A stretch of 9,193 bases of DNA from JAGUXG01 sp043798435 (GTDB taxonomy: Bacteria; UBA9089; UBA9088; JAGUXG01): NCBI GenBank assembly GCA_043798435.1, contig JAZDOR010000121.1:1-9193 (forward strand), written 5' to 3'. Of this stretch, positions 1 through 5,691 are shown piece after piece; within the stretch, counting starts at the first letter, position 1; each line of letters begins with the position of its first letter. The notes under the pieces are model-generated. The model searched no databases. It was not told where the DNA came from and was given only the letters and a program-made list of their open reading frames with translations. The translations under genes were made by a program, and so were the position numbers.

Positions 1-29
1 ATATTATAATCTCAAAACGCAATTTTCAC

Positions 30-59
30 TTGACTTCAGAAGCCTTCTTAAAGTTAAAT
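30..59 (+). promoter_or_regulatory. Candidate sigma-70-type promoter of the tRNA gene
   Basis: TTGACT at 30-35 matches five of six bases of the -35 consensus. An AT-rich -10-like hexamer, TTAAAT, follows at 54-59 after an 18-base spacer, which would start transcription about 5 bases before the tRNA. A better -10 match, TATAAG at 60-65, is too far from the -35 box and almost touches the tRNA. Only the -35 box is convincing. Confidence 0.45.
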
Positions 60-70
60 TATAAGCAAAC

Positions 71-143
71 GCCCACATAGCTCAGTTGGTAGAGCACATC
101 CTTGGTAAGGATGAGGTCACCAGTTCGATCCTGGTTGTGGGCT
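71..143 (+). tRNA. tRNA-Thr (anticodon GGT)
   Basis: A full cloverleaf can be folded. The acceptor stem GCCCACA (71-77) pairs perfectly with TGTGGGC (136-142). The D arm is GCTC/GAGC. The anticodon stem CATCC (97-101) pairs with GGATG (109-113) around the loop TTGGTAA, with anticodon GGT at 104-106, which reads ACC and ACU threonine codons. The T arm is ACCAG-TTCGATC-CTGGT. The discriminator base is T143 and no CCA end is encoded, so CCA must be added by the nucleotidyltransferase. The run of five T beginning at the discriminator, directly after the acceptor stem, may help to end the transcript. Confidence 0.96.
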
Positions 144-206
144 TTTTCTTTGTAACTACTCAGGTGCAAAAAGGAGAAGATGGGGAAATGGGAGAGAATA
201 AAAAAT

Positions 207-281
207 ACAGAATCCAGAATTAAGAATATTAAACTCTGAATTCTGTATTCTGAATTCTGAATTCTGTATTCTGTATTCTGT
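207..281 (+). repeat. ATTCTGW heptamer array with inverted left arm
   Basis: Six uninterrupted copies of the 7-base unit ATTCTGT/ATTCTGA run from 240 to 281, and a degenerate seventh (ACTCTGA) lies at 233-239. Three inverted units (ACAGAAT, CCAGAAT, TAAGAAT) occupy 207-227, so the block can fold back on itself. The array ends only four bases before the ATG of the cyclase gene. The same unit recurs at 5649-5676. It looks like a dispersed intergenic repeat and not a gene. Confidence 0.9.
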
Positions 282-285
282 TATA

Positions 286-2370
286 ATGATAAAGAAAAAC
301 CTTCTTATCGGGCTATTGTTTGGGATAGCGATAAGCCTCATAACAATCTTTCTATTTTCTTTTGAGATATTCAATGGGTTTGAGCTCACCTCACTCAGCT
401 TTCGCTTTACATTCAAAGATGAAGCAAAAGAGAATGAATTTGACGATGTGGTAATTGTTGATATTGATAATGAAAGCATCCGTGAGCTTGGCAGATGGCA
501 GAACTGGCCAAGAAGATACTATGCTGAACTGCTTGATTACTTAAAAAAAGATGGTGTTTTGGCTGTTGGTTCAGATGTTGCCTTTCCAGAACATGGAAAC
601 CCAAAAGACGATAATCTTCTCATCTCTGCTACCAAAAGAAGTGGCAACATGGTCCATTCCTTTTTCTTCCCCTACACTGCTGAAGCCAAAACCACACCAG
701 ATGTAGAGATTATGGAAAAGAGGTTCAGCCTAAAACCTGAAAAGGGGATGATTTATAAACCGCATGCAGAGATCACACCTCCCATAAGAGAGATTCAAGA
801 AGCAGCTGCTGGTCTTGGATATTTCAATAAGTATCCAGATGCAGATGGAATGGTACGAAGCGTCTTTCTTTTCACTGATTATAAAGATAGGCTGTATCCT
901 GCTCTTTCTTTAGCCACTCTCTGTCAGGCTTTGAAGATAAAACCGGATGAGATACGACTCACCAAAGATTACATCATCCTTGGCACAAAAAAGAGGATTC
1001 CTGTAGAAGAAGGAGCCAGAATGTGGATCAATTATGTTGGTAAAGGCAAGAGCTTCAGGCACATCTCCTTTGTGAATGTTCTTAAAAAGAGGATAGGGGA
1101 AGGGTATTTCAAGGGTAAGATTGTACTTCTTGGGGGCTCAGCAGAGGGGCTGTTTGATATAACATCCAATCCATTTGACCCGACCTATCCAGCTGTAGAG
1201 ATTCATGCCAATATTATCCATAGCATCTTAGAGGAGAGCTATATGACAAAAGCACCTAATGTTGTTGGTATAATAACTGTCTTTATGATAAGTATAATGA
1301 TTGGGCTTTTTTCCTCATTTTTCTCCCTGAAGAAAGGGATATTTGCTATTGTCTTCCTCCTGTCTGGATATGTTGTCGCCTCTATCGATATTTTTAAAAC
1401 AAAAAGCCTATGGATTGAAATGGTCTCTCCGTCCTTCTCTTTTGTGATAACCTTCGCCTCTGTCTGGCTTTGGAGATTTTCCATGGAACAGAAAAAGAAG
1501 GAAGAGGTAAAGGGTCTCTTCTCAAGGTATGTGAACAAGAATGTAGTGGAAAAATTAGTGTCAAACCCTGGTTCTTTTAAGCTTGGAGGGGAGAGGATGA
1601 AGCTCTCTGTCCTCTTTTCTGATATCTGCGGTTTCACCAGTATGTCTGAGAGGCTTTCCCCTGAGGAGGTTGTCTCCCTTTTGAATGAGTATTTTACGGC
1701 AATGAATGAAATAATCTTCAGAAACGATGGGACTCTCGACAAGTTTATTGGTGATGCCATTATGGTCATTTATGGAGCGCCTATGGCTTATCCCGAGCAT
1801 GCCCAAAAGGCAGTAATTACAGGCCTTGAGATGAGAAAAAAGCTGAAGGCGTTACAAGAAGCCTGGAAGGAGAAGGGTGGAGAGGTGATTGATATAGGCA
1901 TTGGGATAAATACTGGAGAGATAGTTGTTGGAAACATCGGCTCAAACATCCAGACGAATTATACAGTTATAGGCGATGAGGTTAATCTTGCCTCAAGATT
2001 AGAGGGTCTGACCAGAAACTACCCTGATGTGGGTATTATTATCAGCAAGGCAACCTATGAGGATATAAAGGATATAGTCATTGCCAGAGAGCTTGATGTC
2101 ATAAGGGTGAAAGGCAAGCTGAAGCCTGTAACAATCTATGAACCCCTTGGGCTAATCGGAGAGGTTGATACGGAGAAGATACGGCTCATCAATATCTTTT
2201 TGTCGGGCTTGATGCTCTATCGGGCAAAAAGATGGAAGGAGGCAGCAAAAATCTTTGAGTCAATCCTGTCAGATGGTCCAGCACGGATGTATTATACCAG
2301 GTGCCAGGATTATATCGCTATGCCACCAAGGGACGATTGGGATGGGGTTTATACATATAAGACTAAGTGA
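286..2370 (+). CDS. CHASE2-domain membrane adenylate cyclase (class III)
   Basis: This 694-residue receptor cyclase is expected to make cyclic AMP from ATP in response to an extracytoplasmic signal. An N-terminal membrane helix (about 5-25) leads into a CHASE2-type sensor (about 30-320). Three closely spaced helices (about 326-346, 352-371 and 377-398) and a cytoplasmic class III cyclase domain (about 435-620) follow. Metal-binding aspartates are D446 (FSDICGFT) and D490 (KFIGDAIMV). K486 and T560 occupy the purine-selecting positions, and N567 and R571 (VNLASRLE) the transition-state positions, so the site looks complete. Lys with Thr is the pattern of class IIIb adenylate cyclases, many of which respond to bicarbonate. 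The tail (about 635-694) is a TPR-like helix pair ending in PPRDDWDGVY, as in relatives. ATG 286 lacks an adjacent Shine-Dalgarno sequence; the frame stays open back to a TAA at 199 but offers no ATG, GTG or TTG. The sensed ligand is unknown. Confidence 0.93.
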   Translation: MIKKNLLIGLLFGIAISLITIFLFSFEIFNGFELTSLSFRFTFKDEAKENEFDDVVIVDIDNESIRELGRWQNWPRRYYAELLDYLKKDGVLAVGSDVAFPEHGNPKDDNLLISATKRSGNMVHSFFFPYTAEAKTTPDVEIMEKRFSLKPEKGMIYKPHAEITPPIREIQEAAAGLGYFNKYPDADGMVRSVFLFTDYKDRLYPALSLATLCQALKIKPDEIRLTKDYIILGTKKRIPVEEGARMWINYVGKGKSFRHISFVNVLKKRIGEGYFKGKIVLLGGSAEGLFDITSNPFDPTYPAVEIHANIIHSILEESYMTKAPNVVGIITVFMISIMIGLFSSFFSLKKGIFAIVFLLSGYVVASIDIFKTKSLWIEMVSPSFSFVITFASVWLWRFSMEQKKKEEVKGLFSRYVNKNVVEKLVSNPGSFKLGGERMKLSVLFSDICGFTSMSERLSPEEVVSLLNEYFTAMNEIIFRNDGTLDKFIGDAIMVIYGAPMAYPEHAQKAVITGLEMRKKLKALQEAWKEKGGEVIDIGIGINTGEIVVGNIGSNIQTNYTVIGDEVNLASRLEGLTRNYPDVGIIISKATYEDIKDIVIARELDVIRVKGKLKPVTIYEPLGLIGEVDTEKIRLINIFLSGLMLYRAKRWKEAAKIFESILSDGPARMYYTRCQDYIAMPPRDDWDGVYTYKTK

Positions 2371-2384
2371 AGTGCAAGGAGAAT

Positions 2385-2424
2385 GGTAATCGGTGATCGG
2401 GTAATTGTTTTTCTATTGATTACC
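2385..2424. repeat. GGTAATC/GATTACC inverted repeat relic
   Basis: GGTAATC at 2385-2391 is followed by the variants GGTGATC and GGGTAAT, and then by the inverted copy GATTACC at 2418-2424. The arms can pair as a 7-base stem. It begins 14 bases after the cyclase stop codon. It looks like a decayed copy of a dispersed intergenic repeat; no function can be read from it. Confidence 0.6.
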
Positions 2425-2437
2425 GGTTATTTATCAA

Positions 2438-2472
2438 ATGAAAATGAGCAGATTTTAGCTGCTCATTTTCAT
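2438..2472. terminator. Perfect 14-bp hairpin, probable bidirectional terminator
   Basis: ATGAAAATGAGCAG (2438-2451) and CTGCTCATTTTCAT (2459-2472) are exact reverse complements around a 7-base loop. The inner core GAGCAG/CTGCTC is the stable part. On either strand it is followed by ATTTTCAT, which gives a moderately T-rich tail both ways. It lies between the convergent ends of the cyclase gene and the chaperone operon, where a shared terminator is expected. No long T tract is present, so termination may be incomplete or the hairpin may be a repeat element instead. Confidence 0.6.
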
Positions 2473-2515
2473 ATGATATTTAACCCTTATAGTTTATGAC
2501 TTACAGCTTTTTATT

Positions 2516-2557
2516 GCTTTGTGTGCTTTGTGCTTTCTTTGAGAACTTTGTGGTTAA
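2516..2557. repeat. CTTTGTG-type short repeat block
   Basis: The stretch is built from CTTTGTG-like words: GCTTTGTG, GCTTTGTG, CTTTCTTTGAG and AACTTTGTGG, ending in TTAAAA. It has no coding character and lies between the hairpin and the end of the lipoprotein gene. It resembles the AACCACAAAG-type intergenic repeats found in many uncultivated bacterial genomes; that comparison is from memory and was not searched. Confidence 0.55.
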
Positions 2558-2655
2558 AATTGCTCTATCTTTTATTCCGCAAGATTTCAAACAAAGGTGA
2601 ACCATCCCGAAATATCCTATATTTTTTCCAACTCACGCAATTTTTCTCTTTGTTT

Positions 2656-3546
2656 CTATCTATTTAGATTCCTCAATGTCTCTTTCCGTTCCCGCTCCAC
2701 CCGTCTACTCCACTCCAAATTCTCTTTTTCTTTCCTCTCCTTTTCTTTTCTCTCTTCATATTCACTTTCCCTTTTCCACGCATTCATTTGCTCTTTCTGT
2801 TCTTGCATCCATTCTTCCTTCTTCTGACTTTCCCTTTCCAATCTCTCTTCATATCTTTGCTTCAATTCTCTTTTCCTTTCTTCTTCCTCAAATTCTCTTT
2901 CAAGTCCCTCTTTCAGTTTCCTTACATTTTCTTGTCTTGCTTGTCTTACAACCTTTTCTGTCTGTACTATCTGTGACAATTTTTTTGCTTCCTCAAGATA
3001 TAGCTTTTTAGCCTCTACTTGTTTAATCTCTGCCTGAGCAGGCTGATGATTCTTGCCAGCCTTTTTTAAGTATTCAATCGCTTTATCTAAATCTTCTTCT
3101 GCTTCATAGCAAAGACCTATCTGGTAAAACGCCTCCTGGTCAAATCCTGTGCCTGAATGCTCCTTGGCAAATTTCAAGAGCATTTCTCTTGAGGCAAGAT
3201 ACATGCCCCTATCTTTCAGTTTAACCATCTCATCAAATTCATTTTTCAGCTTGACCTTCTCCTCAAACTTTTTATCAAACTCCTTAGCCTTTTTGCACTC
3301 TCCTATTTGTGTAGAGGCCGCATCCTTCCACATACTTTCAGGATACCCTTTTATCAAGTTTTCATACTTTTCTATAGCCAGGTCATACTGGTTTGCTTCT
3401 TGTAACTCCTTTCCTGCTTGATATAATTTGGAGTCATTTTTATCGCTACAACCTGCAAAGTAAAGAGCTAAAGCTACTACAGCAGAAACAGCTAAAATCT
3501 TGGCAGGATTAAATGTGGTTTTTGTTCTTTCTTTGAATTCTTTCAT
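2656..3546 (-). CDS. TPR and coiled-coil lipoprotein
   Basis: This 296-residue protein is predicted to be exported and lipid-anchored. The signal peptide has a basic N-terminus, a hydrophobic stretch (about 17-31) and the lipobox FAGC with the acylated Cys at 33. Ser at +2 would favour the outer membrane under the E. coli rule. The mature part has TPR-like helical hairpins (about 38-75 and 125-165, e.g. YDLAIEKYENLIKGYP and LDKAIEYLKKA). From about 170 to the end it is a long Glu/Lys/Arg-rich helix, almost certainly a coiled coil or single alpha-helix. Its ATG lies inside the stop of the upstream J-like gene (ATGA, 4-base overlap) with no clear Shine-Dalgarno sequence, so translation is probably coupled. 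The TPR lipoprotein form recalls YbgF/BamD-like envelope proteins, but I recognise no specific family. It is the last gene of the operon and probably the outer partner of the membrane proteins encoded upstream. Confidence 0.85.
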   Translation of the reverse strand: MKEFKERTKTTFNPAKILAVSAVVALALYFAGCSDKNDSKLYQAGKELQEANQYDLAIEKYENLIKGYPESMWKDAASTQIGECKKAKEFDKKFEEKVKLKNEFDEMVKLKDRGMYLASREMLLKFAKEHSGTGFDQEAFYQIGLCYEAEEDLDKAIEYLKKAGKNHQPAQAEIKQVEAKKLYLEEAKKLSQIVQTEKVVRQARQENVRKLKEGLEREFEEEERKRELKQRYEERLERESQKKEEWMQEQKEQMNAWKRESEYEERKEKERKEKENLEWSRRVERERKETLRNLNR

Positions 3547-5120
3547 TGTCTGTAATAATAAATGGCTGTGCCTTGAGCGTATGTTTTATCTGGTCTTTCT
3601 TTCACTTCAATTGTATCGTGCAGAATATAGGTTATAGTAAATTCTTGATTGCCAATTTTAACCCTACCACCAATCTTCCATTTAGAGGCTACTCCTTGTG
3701 AAACCTCAAAGGAATTTAAATATCCTGGCACAAAGTCCTTTGCAAGGGTTGCAAATTCAGGTTCAGCATCCTGGCCTGTGATGTGTGTCTCCTGAGATGA
3801 GGAAGGATATTGAGTAGCCGTTTTAGACGCTTCAATCTCCTCTGCTGTGCGACTCCCTTTTTTATAGGTAAGTGCCATATTTTGATAAACAATGATTCTC
3901 TTTTCGGGACTACAAGCTAATTTCGCACCCAAAGAATCCGTAGTTATTGTAACGCTCTGGTTGAAATCAGAGATAGCTTCATCATATTTGCCTTTCTGAT
4001 AATAGCTACACCCTCTATTGTTATAAGCATCCGTATCCTGCCGATTTATCTCAATGGTTTGTGTATAGGAATAGATAGCCTTGTCATATTGACCTTTGTG
4101 GTAATAAATATTACCCAACACATAGTAAGTATCATATTCCCTTACAGATTGTTGTAAAGAGATATCGGAATTAAAGATAATGGGTTGATCATATTGGTTT
4201 TCAATAAACCCGGGGTCGACAACATTTTTTGACTTAGCATCATGTGTTACTACTATTGCCACATAAAGGGGGGAATTGAAAAACCAGCGAAAGAGATAAA
4301 TCGCTAAAATTATTAAAACTACTGCTATGAGACATTTCTTTACTACATTAACTATTTTGCCTTTATCTTTTGCAGAAGAGTCAACTAAAACTGGTTTGCG
4401 TTGAACAGTATGTGGCTTTTTCCATTTTTTCTTTTTTAGCTCTTCCTCTTCCTCTTTTTTTCTTTGTTCTTTTTCTTTTTCTCTTATGTATTCATCAATT
4501 ATCCTTTCGGCTTCTATTTTTGAAATATTGTGTTTTTTGGCAAGCTCTAAAAGGTATTCTCTATTTTTGGGTTTAATTTGACCATCAAGCAGAGCGGCAC
4601 GGACATTATCCTTAAAATGCTCTACAGAAATGCTAATGGGTGTAGATATAGGCTCTCTTATTGCCCCAAACGCTTTTAGGGCAGCGTCAATTAGCTTTTT
4701 ACATTCTATCTCTGAAAGACCAATCTCCTGCCCGGTCGCCATTATAATCTTTTCTTCATTGCGGGTTAGGACATTGTCTTTTTTGATAGGAGGATAGATG
4801 GAAAACTCTATGAAGATTGCTATCTTTTCCTGGCGTTCCTTGTCCTTTTTCTCCCTCTGTTTTTGGTTGTAATCTGCTTTTTTCTGCTCATCCGTTAGGG
4901 TAGATAATGCTTCAAGAAGATTGGGTTCAGCTAACTGTTTCTTTTCTCTCCAAAGTGGGTTGGAAGTTTGCTTTTCTTTCCACCAATTCTTCCTCTCTTC
5001 ATAAGCAGACTCAATCTGAGACTTAGTATACGAATCTGCCCTTTTAGGGTCCAAACCAAGCCGCACATAGAGGTTGTCGTCTATACAAGTTTTCCAATCT
5101 TTCCAGTCATTTGATAACAT
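3543..5120 (-). CDS. Membrane-anchored J-like protein with outward TPRs
   Basis: This 525-residue protein has an N-terminal J-like fold signature: YVRLGL at 18-23, QIESAYEERKNWW at 35-47 and LTDEQKKADYNQ at 75-86. The HPD loop is absent. Next comes a helical region with two related units (about 122-148, MATGQEIGLS; about 169-212, ALLDG and HNISKIEAERI) that vaguely resembles TerB-type helical domains. A Lys/Glu-rich stretch (about 213-260) precedes one membrane helix at about 263-281. Positive charge before the helix puts the J-like half in the cytoplasm. Outside lie TPRs (about 331-400, YHKGQYDKAIYSYTQTIEI and YQKGKYDEAISDF) and a small beta-rich C-terminus (about 475-525, WKIGGRVKI). The first 215 residues match the soluble J-like paralogue encoded at 5692-6771. 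ATG 5120 lies 12 bases past the alternate-frame stop of the upstream gene and has a weak GAGAG upstream. I infer a membrane adaptor for the operon's Hsp70. Confidence 0.85.
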   Translation of the reverse strand: MLSNDWKDWKTCIDDNLYVRLGLDPKRADSYTKSQIESAYEERKNWWKEKQTSNPLWREKKQLAEPNLLEALSTLTDEQKKADYNQKQREKKDKERQEKIAIFIEFSIYPPIKKDNVLTRNEEKIIMATGQEIGLSEIECKKLIDAALKAFGAIREPISTPISISVEHFKDNVRAALLDGQIKPKNREYLLELAKKHNISKIEAERIIDEYIREKEKEQRKKEEEEELKKKKWKKPHTVQRKPVLVDSSAKDKGKIVNVVKKCLIAVVLIILAIYLFRWFFNSPLYVAIVVTHDAKSKNVVDPGFIENQYDQPIIFNSDISLQQSVREYDTYYVLGNIYYHKGQYDKAIYSYTQTIEINRQDTDAYNNRGCSYYQKGKYDEAISDFNQSVTITTDSLGAKLACSPEKRIIVYQNMALTYKKGSRTAEEIEASKTATQYPSSSQETHITGQDAEPEFATLAKDFVPGYLNSFEVSQGVASKWKIGGRVKIGNQEFTITYILHDTIEVKERPDKTYAQGTAIYYYRQ

Positions 5121-5132
5121 TAGATTCTCTCA

Positions 5133-5220
5133 CTAATTTTCAATCTGAAAACCTAAATACCTGGCGATGCCATTTGGGAAATATAGAGCTTCTGCTTCTG
5201 ATAGATACCTCACTCTCTTT
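5133..5220 (-). other. Probable true 3' end of the small membrane protein gene, in the +1 frame
   Basis: Read one base later than the upstream frame, this segment encodes KRVRYLSEAEALYFPNG followed by IARYLGFQIEN and a TAG at 5133-5135. It looks like ordinary globular protein sequence. The original frame here gives a Ser/Arg-rich string (SEVSIRSRSSIFPKW) typical of out-of-frame reading. Dropping one A from the A-rich run near 5218-5225 would join GENK directly to RVRYLSEAEAL and give a protein of about 157 residues. The gene would then end 12 bases before the next start codon. Confidence 0.65.
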
Positions 5221-5607
5221 ATTTTCACCCCAAGCCCAAGAAAAATTTTGATCTTTTCCAGATTTTTTTCTATCAACCATAACAGTCTTTTCATAATGAT
5301 AATCAAGCCTTCCACCAGTTTTAACATCAAATGTAAAAAGTATCCAGCGTGTATTCCCTTGCTGCTCCATCTTCACATTTTCAATCTCTGCATAGTCCAA
5401 TACAGTCATCTTATAAAGGAGAGCAAAAATCACCATCAACACAAGCAACAATCCCAGAGCAAACCACTTGAATCTCTTTTTAGAACCAGTGGTAATCTCT
5501 AATTCTTTGGCAGTAGTCTCTAACTTTTGCCTCAACATATAAATTTCATCATTGTCTGGCGTTTTCATTTTCCCCTTATATATAAATCCCTCTTGATTGT
5601 TTGACAT
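5140..5607 (-). CDS. Small single-pass membrane protein, probable 3' frameshift
   Basis: As written, this is 155 residues of unrecognised family. A hydrophilic N-terminus with a short possible coiled coil (about 22-40) is followed by KKRFK and one membrane helix at about 47-65. The basic flank predicts that the N-terminus is inside and the C-terminus outside. The remainder (about 70-130, WILFTFDVKTGGRLDYHY and NFSWAWGENK) looks like a small beta-rich domain. After residue 130 the reading frame becomes Ser/Arg-rich and implausible, while the +1 frame continues sensibly to a TAG at 5133. A single-base insertion, either real or an assembly error, probably lies near 5218-5225. Of two nearby ATGs (5613 and 5607) I chose the second, because AAGGAGG leaves 8 bases before it and only 2 before the first. 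It lies in the chaperone operon between the two J-like genes. The soluble and membrane J-like genes flank it, which suggests an accessory role in the same complex. Confidence 0.7.
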   Translation of the reverse strand: MSNNQEGFIYKGKMKTPDNDEIYMLRQKLETTAKELEITTGSKKRFKWFALGLLLVLMVIFALLYKMTVLDYAEIENVKMEQQGNTRWILFTFDVKTGGRLDYHYEKTVMVDRKKSGKDQNFSWAWGENKESEVSIRSRSSIFPKWHRQVFRFSD

Positions 5608-5615
5608 CTTCATTG

Positions 5616-5622
5616 CCTCCTT
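5616..5622 (-). promoter_or_regulatory. Shine-Dalgarno AAGGAGG deciding the start at 5607
   Basis: The minus strand reads AAGGAGG, then CA, then ATG AAG ATG. The first ATG (5613) is only two bases from GGAGG, whereas the second (5607) is eight bases away, the usual optimum. The second is therefore the likelier start. The site also shows that this gene restarts translation independently after the repeat-containing gap. Confidence 0.75.
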
Positions 5623-5648
5623 ATATCTAAATTCCGGTAACTATTTCC

Positions 5649-5676
5649 ATTCTGAATTCTGACTCCTGAATTCTGG
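5649..5676. repeat. Four-unit ATTCTGA heptamer array inside the operon
   Basis: Four consecutive 7-base units read ATTCTGA, ATTCTGA, CTCCTGA and ATTCTGG. The unit is the same as in the array at 207-281. It fills much of the 84-base gap between J-like gene A and the small membrane protein gene, the only sizeable gap in the operon. No terminator or strong promoter is visible in the rest of this gap. Confidence 0.85.
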
Positions 5677-5691
5677 ATACTTAAACAGTTA

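Noticed and set aside
207..281. CRISPR array
   Set aside because: The unit is 7 bases with no spacers, and no cas genes are present in the window.
71..285. Integration site of a mobile element at the tRNA
   Set aside because: No integrase gene and no second copy of the tRNA 3' end were seen in the window.
156..604. Minus-strand open frames over the heptamer array and the cyclase N-terminus
   Set aside because: Their composition is that of repeat translation and of the complement of the cyclase gene. The plus-strand cyclase has clear domains.
1239..1806. Minus-strand open frames inside the cyclase gene
   Set aside because: They are shadows of a strongly supported plus-strand gene, with no domain features or ribosome-binding sites.
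2597..3421. Several plus-strand open frames rich in Ser, Phe and Leu
   Set aside because: They are antisense to the Glu/Lys-rich lipoprotein gene, whose complement naturally reads as Phe/Ser/Leu. They lack ribosome-binding sites and domain features.
5133..5330. Separate 65-residue minus-strand gene
   Set aside because: Only its last 28 or so residues look like protein. Its first part overlaps the well-formed frame of the small membrane protein, so the two are better explained as one frameshifted gene.
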